Assembly: GCF_003024385.1 (NCBI RefSeq)
Contig: NZ_PVZN01000017.1
Coordinates: forward strand, 62,001-126,000
Source of the DNA: Pseudomonas sp. BBP2017
Lineage (GTDB): Bacteria; Pseudomonadota; Gammaproteobacteria; Pseudomonadales; Pseudomonadaceae
Length of the DNA: 64,000 nucleotides
Direction: 5' to 3'
A program made the translations under genes and the position numbers. Within the stretch, counting starts at the first letter, position 1. Each line of letters opens with the position of its first letter. The notes below the pieces were generated by a model. That model did no database searches, was not told where the DNA came from, and saw only the letters and a program-made list of their open reading frames with translations. Below, piece by piece: positions 7,377-17,010 of the stretch.

Positions 7377-8879
7377 ATGGCGTTGGATCTGACCAGCATT
7401 GTGCTGGGTATCATGGTGGCCGCAGTGCCTTGCCTGGGCTGGGTGTTTGCGCAGCAACGGCGCCAGGCTGCCCGTGAGGCGCAAGCGGCGTTGCTCGAAG
7501 AGCGTCTGAGCAGTGTGCAGATGGCCCAGGAAGGCTTGCTCGCCCAGCTCGACGCCAGTCGCGACGAAATCAGTGACCTGAGCCAGGCTAATGCGGCCAA
7601 GCAGGCAACGCTGGCGGCTCAGGCCCGTGAGCTGGAGTTGCTGCAGATCGATCGTGACAACGCCCGCGACGCTGCTCATGCCTGGCAGATCGAACGCAGT
7701 GCCCGTGAGGCTGAATTGCGCCGTCTGGATGCCCATGGCGCAGCGCTGAGCGCCGAGCTGCGTGAACAGCAGGAAAGCCATCAGCAGCGTCTGGACGACC
7801 TTCAGGGCGCTCGTGATGAGCTACGCGCGCAGTTCGCGGAAATGGCGACCAAGATCTTTGACGAGCGTGAACAACGCTTCGCCCAGACCAGCCAGCAACA
7901 TCTGGGGCAATTGCTCGACCCGCTCAAGGAGCGCATCCAGGCGTTTGAGAAGCGTGTTGAAGACAGCTACCAGCAGGAGGCCCGCGAGCGCTTTTCCCTG
8001 GCCAAGGAGCTGGAGCGCCTGCAGCAACTCAACCTGCGCCTGAGCGATGAGGCCACCAACCTGACCCAGGCGCTGAAGGGCCAGAAGACCCAGGGTAACT
8101 GGGGTGAGCTGATTCTGGAGCGGGTGCTGGAGCACGCGGGGCTGGAAAAGGGCCGCGAGTACCAGACCCAGGTCAGCCTCAAAAGTGCTGACGGCGAGCG
8201 CTTCCAGCCGGATGTGCTGATCATGTTGCCGGGTGACAAGCAGGTGGTGGTCGACTCCAAGGTCAGCCTGACCGCCTATCAGCAGTATGTAGCTGCCGAC
8301 GACAGTGAGATCGCCCAGGCGGCGCTCAAGCAGCACGTGCTGTCGCTGCGCAATCACGTCAAAGGCTTGTCAGGCAAGGATTACAACCGCCTGGAAGGCC
8401 TGCACAGTCTGGATTTTGTCCTGCTCTTCGTACCGATCGAAGCGGCGTTTTCCGCCGCCCTGCAGGCCGAGCCGAACCTGTTCCAGGAAGCCTTCGACCG
8501 GCAGATCGTCATCGTCAGCCCAACCACCTTGCTGGCGACCCTGAGGGTGATCGATAGCCTGTGGAAGCAGGAGCGCCAGAGCCAGAATGCCCGGGAAATT
8601 GCCGAGCGTGCGGGCTGGCTGTATGACAAGTTCGTGTTGTTCATCCAGGACCTGGACGAACTGGGCAATCGCCTGCAACAGGTGGATAAAGCCTACAGCG
8701 CCGCGCGCAACAAGCTCTGTGAAGGCCGCGGCAATCTGATCAGCCGCAGCGAACAGCTCAAATTGCTCGGAGCCCGTGCCAGCAAGAGCCTGCCAGCCGA
8801 TCTGCTTGAACGGGCCATGAGCGAAGGCGACCCGCTGGCCGCCAGTGCCCTTACTGCACCAGGCTCAGATGCCGATTGA
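7377..8879 (+). CDS. rmuC: DNA recombination protein RmuC
   Basis: A 500-residue protein of the RmuC family, thought to limit inversions at short inverted repeats and to contain a nuclease-like core. Residues about 5-25 are a membrane anchor (IVLGIMVAAVPCLGWVF). About 30-190 is a long coiled coil, and about 200-430 is the conserved domain with QGNWGELILERVLEHAGL, PDVLIMLPGDKQVVVDSKV and LLFVPIEAAF. VDSKVSLTAY resembles the PD-(D/E)XK nuclease motif. The ATG at 7377 has a weak ribosome-binding site; a GTG two codons earlier is an alternative. The 3' end overlaps the convergent kinase gene by 29 bp. Confidence 0.92.
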   Translation: MALDLTSIVLGIMVAAVPCLGWVFAQQRRQAAREAQAALLEERLSSVQMAQEGLLAQLDASRDEISDLSQANAAKQATLAAQARELELLQIDRDNARDAAHAWQIERSAREAELRRLDAHGAALSAELREQQESHQQRLDDLQGARDELRAQFAEMATKIFDEREQRFAQTSQQHLGQLLDPLKERIQAFEKRVEDSYQQEARERFSLAKELERLQQLNLRLSDEATNLTQALKGQKTQGNWGELILERVLEHAGLEKGREYQTQVSLKSADGERFQPDVLIMLPGDKQVVVDSKVSLTAYQQYVAADDSEIAQAALKQHVLSLRNHVKGLSGKDYNRLEGLHSLDFVLLFVPIEAAFSAALQAEPNLFQEAFDRQIVIVSPTTLLATLRVIDSLWKQERQSQNAREIAERAGWLYDKFVLFIQDLDELGNRLQQVDKAYSAARNKLCEGRGNLISRSEQLKLLGARASKSLPADLLERAMSEGDPLAASALTAPGSDAD

Positions 8880-11800
8880 GCAAGGCACGCAAAGCCGCCG
8901 GCTTGACCGGCTTGGCCAGGTAGTCGAGGCCGGCGGCATGCACCTGGCCGACCGTCTCGCTGCGCCCATCGGCACTGATCACCACGCCAGGCACAGGCTC
9001 GCCCAGGCGCGTGCGTAGCCAGGCCATCAGTTCGGTGCCGGTTTCGCCATCGTCCAGGTGATAGTCGACCAATGCCAGGTGCGGACGCATACCCTCGTTT
9101 AACAGAGCGTCGCACTCGTTGCGGTTGCGCGCGGTCCAGACCTGGCAACCCCAGCGGCTGAGCAGGCTGTTCATGCCGATCAGAATGCTGTCTTCGTTGT
9201 CGATGCACAGCACCTGCATTCCGGCCAGCGGCTGCCCGGCTTGCTCAGCCGGGGCGACGATGGCCGCAGTCGGTGTCGTGGCCAGTGGCACGCTGACGCG
9301 GAACACGCTGCCTTTGCCGGGCCAGGAGCGTACCTCCAGCGTGTGGCCCAGCACCCGGCACAGGCCGTCGGCAATCGCCAGGCCCAGGCCCAGGCCTTTT
9401 TCGGCACGGGTCTGGTGGCTGTCCAGGCGTTTGAATTCTTCGAAGATCACCTGCAGCTTGTCGTCGGCAATGCCCGGGCCACGATCCCAGACTTCCAGCC
9501 ACAGCTTGCCGTTGTTGCGGCGTACCCCCAGAAGGATCGGGCTCTTGCCGTAACGGAAGGCGTTGGTCAGGAAGTTCTGCAGGATCCGCCGCAGCAGTTT
9601 CATGTCGCTGTGCACGCGCAGGCGACTGCCGCGCAGGCGGAAATCCAGGCCTTGTTGCTGGGCCAGCACCTTGAATTCAGCACCCAGGGTGTCAAACAGC
9701 TCGTTGAGGGCAAACGGCTTGGGATCGGGGGTGATCTTACCGTTTTCCAGGCGCGAGATATCGAGCAGGTCGCTGATCAGTTCTTCGGCGGAGCGCAATG
9801 AGCTGTCCAGGTGCTGGACCAGTTGCTGGGCGTCTGCCGACAGCCCGTCACCCTGATGGGAGAGAGCGGCAGAGAACAGCCGGGCGGCGTTCAGCGGCTG
9901 CATCAGATCGTGACTGACGGCCGCCAGGAAGCGGGTCTTGGATTGGTTCGCCGCTTCGGCGTGGCTTTTCGCTTCGGTCAGTGCCTGATTCAGTTGCGAC
10001 AGCTCCTGAGTACGCTCAGCGACCCGTTGTTCAAGACCCTCGTTGGCATCCTTGAGCGCCTGTTCGGCCTCGCGGAACGGGGTGATGTCAGTGAAACTCA
10101 TGACAAAACCGCCGCCGGGCATGGGGTTACCGATCAGCTCGATGACCCGGCCGTTGGGGAACAGTCGCTCGGAGGTGTGCGCGCGGCCCTGGCGCATCCA
10201 GTGCAGGCGACGGGCCACATGCACCTGGGCTTCGCCGGGGCCGCACAGGCCGCGTTCGGCGTTGTAGCGGATGATGTCGGCAATCGGTCGGCCGACGCTG
10301 ATCAGACCGTCCGGGTAGTTGAACAGCTCCAGGTAGCGGCGGTTCCAGGCCACCAGCAGCAGGTTCTGGTCGACCACGCTGATGCCCTGGCTGATGTTCT
10401 CGATCGCGCCTTGCAGCAGTGCGCGGTTGAATTGCAGCACTTCCGAGGCTTCGTCGGCGATACGCACCACGTCCTCAAGTTGCATGTCACGGCCTTCGAT
10501 GGCCGCCTTGACCACCGCGCGGGTCGAGGAGGTGCCGAGTACCCCGGCCAGCAAGCGCTCGGTGTGCTCGATCCAGTCACCGTCGGCGTTCTGGTTGGGG
10601 TTGAAGCCCTTGCCCTGGCGGTAGGCGAAGCGGATGAAGCTTTGCCGCGCGCGTTCTTCACCGACAAAGCGTGCCGCGAGTTTGAGCAGGTCGTCGATCT
10701 GCACCGCCAGCAACGAGCGGCTGTTGGGCCGGGCGCTGGTCTGTTGGCCGATGAAGCGTCCGGCCTGCCAGTGCTCGGAAACCCGTGTACGGGAAAGGAT
10801 CGACACCCAGGCGAACAAGGTGAAGTTGCCGGCCAGCGACAACACCACACCTTGAGTCAGCGGTGTGATCGGCAGGTTCAGCGGATTGCCATGTAGCCAG
10901 GCAAGGCCCGGGAACAGCTCCAGTGGCCAGCCCACGCTATGCGCGGCAATCGGCAACACCAGGGTGTAAAACCACAGGAACACGCCGGCGGCGAGGCCGG
11001 CGAACACGCCACGGCGGTTGGCTTGTTTCCAGTACAGCGCGCCGAGCATGGCTGGGGTCAGTTGAGTCACGGCGGCGAAGGCGATCTGGCCAATGGTCGC
11101 CAGGCTGGCAGTGGAGCCCAGCAAGCGGTAGCTGACGTAGGCCAGCAGCATGATCACGACAATGGTCACCCGGCGTACCGAAAGCATCCAGTGGCGGAAC
11201 ACTTCGAACGGTCGCTCGGCGTTATTGCGCCGCAGTAGCCAGGGCAGCAGCATGTCGTTGGAAACCATGGTCGACAGCGCCACGGCTTCGACGATCACCA
11301 TACCGGTGGCCGCCGAGGCGCCGCCGATGAAGGCCAGCAGGGCCAGAGCCGGATGGGATTCAGCCAAGGGCAGGCTGATGACATAGGAGTCGGGCATCAC
11401 CCCAGGTAGCAGCATCTGCCCGGCCAGGGCAATCGGTACCACGAACAGCGCAGCGAGAATCAGGTAAGTCGGGAACACCCAGCGCGCCAGGCGCAGGTCC
11501 TGCGGTTCGATGTTCTCGACCACGGTGACATGAAACTGCCGTGGCAGGCAGATGATTGCCATCATCGCCACCCCGGTCTGCACCACCATCGACGGCCAAT
11601 TGATGGTCTCGTTCCAGAAGCCTTCCAGACGCGGGGCCAGTTGTGCCTTGCTGAACAAGTCGTCGAAGCCGTTGAACAGGCCGAAGGTGACGAAGGCACC
11701 GACGGCAAGAAATGCCAGCAGTTTGACCAGTGACTCGAAGGCAATGGCCAGGACCATGCCACGGTGGTGTTCGGTCACATCCAGGCTGCGGGTACCGAAG

Positions 11801-12324
11801 ACGATGGAGAACAGTGCCAGCACCAGCGACACCACCAGGGCGGTGTCCTGCACACGGCTGCCGGTGGCGTCGGCACTGGCGCCGATCAGCAGGTTGACGC
11901 CGAGCACGATGCCTTTGAGCTGCAAGGCGATATAAGGCAGGACGCCGACCAGGCAAATCAGCGCCACCACCACTGCCAGGGACTGGGATTTGCCATAGCG
12001 GGCGGCAATGAAGTCGGCAATCGAGGTGATGTTTTCCTGCTTGCTGATCAGCACCATCTTCTGCAGCACCCAGGGCGCGAACAGCAGCAATAGCACCGGG
12101 CCAAGGTAGATCGGCAGGAACGCCCAGAGTTGTTCGGCCGCCTGGCCGACGGCGCCAAAGAAGGTCCAACTGGTGCAGTACACCGCCAGCGACAGGCTGT
12201 ACACCCAGGCACGCAGGCGCGGTGGCAGCGGCGTCTTGCGGCGGTCGCCATAGAATGCGATAGCGAACATGATGGCCATATAGGCCAGGGCGACCGCGGC
12301 GATCAGCCCACTGGACAGCGACAT
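8851..12324 (-). CDS. mxtR: Sodium/solute symporter-linked hybrid histidine kinase (MxtR/CrbS type)
   Basis: A 1157-residue membrane sensor. The first about 500 residues form a sodium:solute symporter domain with about 13 hydrophobic segments. A linker and PAS domain follow, then a HisKA box near residue 780 (FLAAVSHDLMQPLNAARL, phospho-accepting His), an ATPase domain (NFLTNAFRYG, DRGPGIADD, GLGLGLAIADGL) and a C-terminal receiver with phospho-accepting Asp in LVDYHLDDG. This order matches MxtR/CrbS, which with the regulator ErdR/CrbR controls acetate use (acs, actP). CbrA has no receiver, so it is less likely. The start at 12324 (MSLSSGLIAAVALAY) puts the first helix at the N-terminus. The gene symbol is by architecture only. 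Confidence 0.85.
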   Translation of the reverse strand: MSLSSGLIAAVALAYMAIMFAIAFYGDRRKTPLPPRLRAWVYSLSLAVYCTSWTFFGAVGQAAEQLWAFLPIYLGPVLLLLFAPWVLQKMVLISKQENITSIADFIAARYGKSQSLAVVVALICLVGVLPYIALQLKGIVLGVNLLIGASADATGSRVQDTALVVSLVLALFSIVFGTRSLDVTEHHRGMVLAIAFESLVKLLAFLAVGAFVTFGLFNGFDDLFSKAQLAPRLEGFWNETINWPSMVVQTGVAMMAIICLPRQFHVTVVENIEPQDLRLARWVFPTYLILAALFVVPIALAGQMLLPGVMPDSYVISLPLAESHPALALLAFIGGASAATGMVIVEAVALSTMVSNDMLLPWLLRRNNAERPFEVFRHWMLSVRRVTIVVIMLLAYVSYRLLGSTASLATIGQIAFAAVTQLTPAMLGALYWKQANRRGVFAGLAAGVFLWFYTLVLPIAAHSVGWPLELFPGLAWLHGNPLNLPITPLTQGVVLSLAGNFTLFAWVSILSRTRVSEHWQAGRFIGQQTSARPNSRSLLAVQIDDLLKLAARFVGEERARQSFIRFAYRQGKGFNPNQNADGDWIEHTERLLAGVLGTSSTRAVVKAAIEGRDMQLEDVVRIADEASEVLQFNRALLQGAIENISQGISVVDQNLLLVAWNRRYLELFNYPDGLISVGRPIADIIRYNAERGLCGPGEAQVHVARRLHWMRQGRAHTSERLFPNGRVIELIGNPMPGGGFVMSFTDITPFREAEQALKDANEGLEQRVAERTQELSQLNQALTEAKSHAEAANQSKTRFLAAVSHDLMQPLNAARLFSAALSHQGDGLSADAQQLVQHLDSSLRSAEELISDLLDISRLENGKITPDPKPFALNELFDTLGAEFKVLAQQQGLDFRLRGSRLRVHSDMKLLRRILQNFLTNAFRYGKSPILLGVRRNNGKLWLEVWDRGPGIADDKLQVIFEEFKRLDSHQTRAEKGLGLGLAIADGLCRVLGHTLEVRSWPGKGSVFRVSVPLATTPTAAIVAPAEQAGQPLAGMQVLCIDNEDSILIGMNSLLSRWGCQVWTARNRNECDALLNEGMRPHLALVDYHLDDGETGTELMAWLRTRLGEPVPGVVISADGRSETVGQVHAAGLDYLAKPVKPAALRALLNRHLSLVQ

Positions 12325-12464
12325 GACTACTCCGAAACAAAAACAGCCGTCAGTGTAACGGCGAACCTCGATCAATCAGTCTGGCACGCCGCTGGCGCTT
12401 CGTCAGCGCCGACCATGGTAGCAGTGGCAGAGCGTCGCAGGTCAGGGGTGGCGGTTGTCAGGCA

Positions 12465-12527
12465 ATCGCGGGGCAAGCCCGCTCACCGGGTTGGTGGTAA
12501 ATCCGGTGGAGCGGGCTTGCCCCGCGA
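12465..12527. repeat. REP palindrome pair
   Basis: ATCGCGGGGCAAGCCCGCTC (12465-12484) and its inverse end the two arms. The centre, with ACCGGGTTGGTGGTAAATCCGGT, is nearly the same as in the copy at 44124-44190. It lies just downstream of the MdtH-like gene (minus strand) and may shield its 3' end. Confidence 0.85.
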
Positions 12528-12533
12528 AAGAGG

Positions 12534-13709
12534 TTAGCGCCTAGCTCCCAGGTAATAGAACAGCGCCGCCAGTAGCACCGAGCCAATCAATAGATAGAAG
12601 GTGGCCACCGGCACCAGATGCGCCAGGGCAAATCCGCAGATCACCGGCCCCAGTGCTGCGCCAAGGTTGGACAGGTTCTGCGCGCCGTAATACACCCCGC
12701 GCAGATGCTCAGGGGCGATGCTGTCGATGAACATATACTCGGCCGGGATGACGATGATCTCGCCCAGGGTAAACACCAGCATCGCCAGGCACCAGACCAG
12801 CAGCGACTGGGCCTGGGAGAAGCCCAGCAGGCCGGCGAGGAACAGCGCCATGCCGGCCAGCAGCCAGGGCATCAGCTGACGGCTGCTGATGCGTCGGCCG
12901 ATCACATACTGCAAGGCAATGACGGTGATGGCGTTAGTGGCTACCAGGTAACTGATATACCGCGCAGCTTCGCTGGCATTGGTGGTCACTACCAGGTATT
13001 GCGACAGGTAAGCGGTGAACTGGCCGAAGACCACGGCACTGAGCGCGCCACCGAGGGTGAAGCAGATCAACCGGCGATCCTTGAGCAGCTGCCCGCCGAC
13101 ACTGAGAAAACCTGCCTGAGGGCTGCCGTCCAGTTGCGCCCGCGCCGAGCGCTCGCCCCAGCGCCGGTAGCACAGGCACATGGCCAGACCCAACGCCGCC
13201 GAAACCAGAAATGGCAAGTGATTATCCAGCATGATCAGCGCCACACCGACAAAGGGCCCTACGGCGTAGGCAACGTTGCTCAAGGTGTACTTGATCGAGA
13301 ACACCTCGGAGCGTTCTTCCTGCGCTAACAGCGCACAGAACCCGGCCTTGGCGGCAATGTCGACCACCGCCAGCGCCAGATTGATGACCACCAGGCTGGT
13401 GAAGAACAGGCTCAATTCGCGGCTGGCGATGGCGGCAACGAAGGCGATGGCAAAGACCAGAGTCGAGACGATGATCACTGTGTAGCTGCGCAGGGTATCG
13501 ATCAGGTAGCCGCCGTACAGGCTCAACAGCGAGGCGACAATCAGAGCGCCGCCAATCATCAGGCCGATGCCACTGATATCCAGGGCGAAGTTTTCCGCGA
13601 GATAGACCACCAGGTAGGGCAGGGTGATCGCCCGGGCCAGGGTCAAGACAAAGGTGGTGGCAAGTAGCAGGCGCACTTGTGGGTTGTAGCGTCTTACCGC
13701 ATCGAGCAT
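12534..13709 (-). CDS. MFS transporter, MdtH-like
   Basis: A 391-residue inner-membrane carrier with about twelve hydrophobic segments, resembling drug exporters of the DHA1 group such as MdtH. The N-terminus MLDAVRRYNPQVRLLLATTF leads into helix 1, where LARAITLPYLVVYLAENF is typical of MdtH-like proteins. GGYLIDTLRSY is the loop 2-3 region. The start at 13709 has AAGGA about 7 bp upstream. It is divergent from the TDT transporter gene with 186 bp between them. Substrate unknown; multidrug export is a family inference. Confidence 0.83.
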   Translation of the reverse strand: MLDAVRRYNPQVRLLLATTFVLTLARAITLPYLVVYLAENFALDISGIGLMIGGALIVASLLSLYGGYLIDTLRSYTVIIVSTLVFAIAFVAAIASRELSLFFTSLVVINLALAVVDIAAKAGFCALLAQEERSEVFSIKYTLSNVAYAVGPFVGVALIMLDNHLPFLVSAALGLAMCLCYRRWGERSARAQLDGSPQAGFLSVGGQLLKDRRLICFTLGGALSAVVFGQFTAYLSQYLVVTTNASEAARYISYLVATNAITVIALQYVIGRRISSRQLMPWLLAGMALFLAGLLGFSQAQSLLVWCLAMLVFTLGEIIVIPAEYMFIDSIAPEHLRGVYYGAQNLSNLGAALGPVICGFALAHLVPVATFYLLIGSVLLAALFYYLGARR

Positions 13710-13783
13710 GGCACGTCCTTGTTGTTATTGCGTTGGGGCCGTCAGCGGCCAAGCATACGCCTGGGCAGGAGCGGGCGGATAGC

Positions 13784-13840
13784 TATGGATCCATATATAT
13801 AAAATCGATAACAGATAGAGAAAATACCCGTTATATGGAT
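13784..13840. promoter_or_regulatory. AT-rich shared promoter region with TATGGAT repeats
   Basis: Between the divergent MFS and TDT genes, the palindrome TATGGATCCATA (13784-13795) and a second TATGGAT (13834-13840) flank an AT-rich stretch that stands out against the GC-rich surroundings. It probably contains the promoters of one or both genes, and the repeated TATGGAT may be a regulator site. This is inference from repetition only. Confidence 0.4.
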
Positions 13841-13895
13841 ATTCTTTGTGAGCATAAGATGGTCTCACGTCACCGGACTACAGGAGACTCCGACC

Positions 13896-15041
13896 ATGCC
13901 CTGCCTGCAACAGACTGCTTCACCCTTGCGCCCGTTGAGCCACCTGGCTCACCCGCGCGAAGTCATCCGTCAGTTCACCCCCAACTGGTTCGCCGCGACC
14001 ATGGGTACCGGGGTCTTGGCCCTGGCCCTGATGCAGATCGGCATCGACAGCCTGCATGGGCCGGCAGAAGCCTTGTGGTGGCTGACCATTGCCCTGTTCA
14101 TCGTCTTCAGTGGGCTCTATGCCGCACGCTGGATAATGTTTTTCGACGAAGCACGACAGATTTTTGCCCACTCCACGGTGTCGATGTTCTTCGGCACCAT
14201 CCCCATGGGGCTGGCTACCATTCTCAACGGATGCTTGCTGTTTGGCGTCAATCGCTGGGGTGAAGGCATCGTGCCCTGGGTTGAGGCACTCTGGTGGTTC
14301 GATGTCGGCCTGGCGCTGTTGTGCGGTGTGGCCATTCCTTACCTGATGTTCACCCGCCAGGAGCACAGCATCGACCAGATGACCGCAGTCTGGCTGTTAC
14401 CGGTGGTTGCCGCTGAAGTCGCCGCCGCCAGTGGTGGCCAGCTGGCGCCGCATCTGGTCGATGCCCACAGTCAATTTCTGGTGCTGATTACCAGCTATGT
14501 GTTGTGGGCGGTGTCGCTGCCGGTGGCGTTCAGCATCCTGACCATCCTCATGCTGCGTATGGCCCTGCACAAATTGCCCCACGCTAACATGGCCGCTTCC
14601 AGCTGGCTGGCGCTGGGCCCGATCGGCACCGGCGCGCTGGGTATGTTGCTGCTCGGCGCCGACGCACCGGTGATCTTCGCTGCCAACGGCTTCGGTGACC
14701 TGGGTGAAATTGCCCGCGGTCTGGGCCTGGTCGCCGGGATCGTGTTGTGGGGCGCCGGCTTGTGGTGGCTGCTCACCGCCGTGCTGATTACCCTGCGCTA
14801 CATGCGCCATGGCATGCCGTTCAACCTGGGCTGGTGGGGCTTTACCTTTCCGCTCGGGGTCTACTCCCTGGCGACGCTCAAACTCGGTGACTGGCTGGGA
14901 TTGGCCTTCTTCCAGCACATGGGCCTGGTGCTGGTGGTGGCGCTGGCCGGTCTGTGGATGATGGTCGCCAGCCTCACCGTGCGCGGGGCCTGGCGCGGTG
15001 AGCTGTTCGTCTCGCCTTGCATTGCCGGGTTACACAAGTAG
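13896..15041 (+). CDS. TDT-family transporter (TehA/SLAC1-like)
   Basis: A 381-residue membrane protein with ten hydrophobic helices, of the tellurite-resistance/dicarboxylate transporter family, which includes TehA, the sulfite exporter Ssu1 and the SLAC1 anion channels. FTPNWFAATMGTGVLALAL is the first helix with the family's conserved N-W-F-A-MGTG pattern. The start at 13896 has AGGAG 9 bp upstream and is preferred over an ATG at 13848. It probably conducts an anion or exports sulfite or a dicarboxylate; the real substrate is not evident. The next gene follows after 79 bp containing a strong hairpin. Confidence 0.85.
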   Translation: MPCLQQTASPLRPLSHLAHPREVIRQFTPNWFAATMGTGVLALALMQIGIDSLHGPAEALWWLTIALFIVFSGLYAARWIMFFDEARQIFAHSTVSMFFGTIPMGLATILNGCLLFGVNRWGEGIVPWVEALWWFDVGLALLCGVAIPYLMFTRQEHSIDQMTAVWLLPVVAAEVAAASGGQLAPHLVDAHSQFLVLITSYVLWAVSLPVAFSILTILMLRMALHKLPHANMAASSWLALGPIGTGALGMLLLGADAPVIFAANGFGDLGEIARGLGLVAGIVLWGAGLWWLLTAVLITLRYMRHGMPFNLGWWGFTFPLGVYSLATLKLGDWLGLAFFQHMGLVLVVALAGLWMMVASLTVRGAWRGELFVSPCIAGLHK

Positions 15042-15050
15042 GTTGCATTT

Positions 15051-15111
15051 ACCTGGGTGATTGTGGCTTTGTCCGCTCTGCGTGCCTCCAATGACAAAGC
15101 CCCACTCAGGT
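15051..15111 (+). promoter_or_regulatory. Long two-part hairpin in the leader of the MFS-PlsC gene
   Basis: ACCTGGGTG (15051-15059) pairs along its whole length with CACTCAGGT (15103-15111), and GGCTTTGTC (15065-15073) pairs perfectly with GACAAAGCC (15093-15101). A small asymmetric bulge separates the two parts. No T-run follows, so it is not a classic terminator. It could be an RNA processing site, an attenuator without a T tract, or a leftover repeat. Confidence 0.6.
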
Positions 15112-15120
15112 ACACGGACG

Positions 15121-16995
15121 ATGAGTCAAGCCTCGCAGTTCCGCCTTCTAGGCAAACGACGGTTTCTGCCGTTCTTCATTACCCAGTCGCTGGGTGCGTT
15201 CAACGACAACCTGTTCAAGCAGTCGTTGATCCTCGCCATACTCTACAAACTGGCCATCGACGGTGACCGTTCGATCTGGATCAACCTCTGCGCCTTGCTA
15301 TTCATCTTGCCGTTCTTCCTGTTCTCGGCCCTGGCTGGCCAGTTCGGCGAAAAGTACCCCAAGGATGCGCTGATCCGCCTGATCAAGCTGGCGGAAGTCG
15401 GCATTATGGCCATCGGCGCCATCGGCTTTCTGAGCAACCAGCTGGCGCTGATGCTGCTGGCACTGTTTGCCATGGGCACCCATTCGGCGCTGTTTGGCCC
15501 GGTCAAGTATTCGATCCTGCCTCAGGCGCTGGATGAGCAGGAGCTGGTCGGCGGCAACGGTCTGGTCGAGATGGGCACCTTCCTGGCTATTCTGGCCGGT
15601 ACCATTGGCGCCGGGGTGATGATGTCCAGCACGCACTATGCGCCGGTGGTGGCCTGTGCGGTGGTCTTGGTGGCTGCGCTGGGTTACCTGTCCAGTCAGT
15701 GGATTCCCCGGGCGAGTGCGGCGTCGCCGCAGATGAAGCTGAACTGGAACATATTCACCCAATCCTGGGCGACCTTGCGCCTGGGCCTGGGGCAGACGCC
15801 GGCAGTGTCGCGTTCGATTGTCGGCAGCTCCTGGTTCTGGTTCGTCGGCGCTATTTATCTCACGCAGATTCCGGCCTATGCCAAGGATTGGCTACACGGC
15901 GACGAGACCGTTGTCACGCTGGTGCTGACCTTGTTTTCGGTGGGTATCGCCCTGGGCTCCTTGTTATGTGAGCGCCTTAGCGGCCACAAGGTGGAAATCG
16001 GCCTGGTGCCGTTCGGTTCGTTCGGCCTGACCCTGTTCGGTTTGCTCTGGTGGTGGCACTCGGGGGATGTTCCGGCAGCGGCGACGCCGCATGACTGGCT
16101 GGCATTGCTGGGCATGACCGAGGCCTGGTGGATTTTGCTGGCAATTGTCGGCCTTGGCGTTTTTGGCGGCTTTTATATCGTGCCGCTGTATGCGCTGATC
16201 CAGTCGCGTACGCCTGAGCAAGAGCGTTCACGGGTGATTGCCGCCAACAACATTCTCAACGCGCTGTTCATGGTGGTATCGGCGATTGTCACGATCGTGC
16301 TGTTGAGCCTGGCCGAGTTGAGCATCCCGCAGCTGTTCCTGGTGGTGTCGCTGCTGAACATTGGCGTCAACGCCTACATCTTCAGGATTGTGCCTGAGTT
16401 CACCATGCGCTTCATGATCTGGCTGCTCAGCCACTCCATGTACCGGGTCGAGCACCGCGACCTGCAGCAGATTCCGGAGGAGGGCGCGGCGTTACTGGTG
16501 TGCAACCATGTGTCGTTCGTGGATGCGCTGCTGATTGGCGGAGCGGTACGCCGGCCGATTCGCTTTGTCATGTACTACAAGATCTACCGGTTGCCGGTGC
16601 TTAATTTCGTTTTTCGCACTGCGGGCGCCATTCCCATTGCCGGGCGCAACGAAGACCTCGAGACCTACGAGCGGGCGTTCAAGCAGATTGCCGCTTATCT
16701 GGCGCAGGGCGAGCTGGTGTGCATCTTTCCCGAGGGCAAGTTGACCACTGACGGTGAGATCGATGAGTTCAAGGGCGGGCTGATCCGGATCATCGAGCAG
16801 ACCCCGGTGCCGGTGATTCCCCTGGCGTTGCAGGGCTTGTGGGGGAGTTTCTTCAGTCGCGACCCGGCCAAGGGGTTTTTCCGTCGCTTGTGGTCGCGGG
16901 TAACGTTGGTAGCCGGCTCCGCCATCCCGGTTGAGGCGGCGGAGCCTGCGTTGTTGCGTGAGCGGGTCAGTCAGTTGCGTGGTGACTTGCGCTGA
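15121..16995 (+). CDS. MFS transporter fused to 1-acylglycerol-phosphate acyltransferase
   Basis: A 624-residue fusion. Residues about 1-410 form an LplT-like lysophospholipid transporter (FLPFFITQSLGAFNDNLFKQ, about twelve helices). Residues about 430-620 form a PlsC acyltransferase with NHVSFVDALL (NHX4D catalytic motif) and IFPEGKLTTDG (glycerol-phosphate binding). The pair suggests import and re-acylation of lysophospholipids across the inner membrane. E. coli splits this between LplT and Aas. Unlike some homologues, there is no AMP-dependent acyl-ACP ligase domain at the C-terminus. The start at 15121 (MSQASQFRLLG) matches the conserved N-terminus. Confidence 0.9.
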   Translation: MSQASQFRLLGKRRFLPFFITQSLGAFNDNLFKQSLILAILYKLAIDGDRSIWINLCALLFILPFFLFSALAGQFGEKYPKDALIRLIKLAEVGIMAIGAIGFLSNQLALMLLALFAMGTHSALFGPVKYSILPQALDEQELVGGNGLVEMGTFLAILAGTIGAGVMMSSTHYAPVVACAVVLVAALGYLSSQWIPRASAASPQMKLNWNIFTQSWATLRLGLGQTPAVSRSIVGSSWFWFVGAIYLTQIPAYAKDWLHGDETVVTLVLTLFSVGIALGSLLCERLSGHKVEIGLVPFGSFGLTLFGLLWWWHSGDVPAAATPHDWLALLGMTEAWWILLAIVGLGVFGGFYIVPLYALIQSRTPEQERSRVIAANNILNALFMVVSAIVTIVLLSLAELSIPQLFLVVSLLNIGVNAYIFRIVPEFTMRFMIWLLSHSMYRVEHRDLQQIPEEGAALLVCNHVSFVDALLIGGAVRRPIRFVMYYKIYRLPVLNFVFRTAGAIPIAGRNEDLETYERAFKQIAAYLAQGELVCIFPEGKLTTDGEIDEFKGGLIRIIEQTPVPVIPLALQGLWGSFFSRDPAKGFFRRLWSRVTLVAGSAIPVEAAEPALLRERVSQLRGDLR

Positions 16996-17010
16996 CCGTG
17001 CAGGGCGAGG

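Noticed and set aside
12465..12527. Intrinsic terminator after the MdtH-like gene
   Set aside because: The hairpin is a REP pair without a T-run; classified as repeat, although it may influence the mRNA end.
10923..12540. Several small plus-strand frames across the sensor kinase gene
   Set aside because: All lie within the kinase frame and have low-complexity Arg/Gly/His-rich products.
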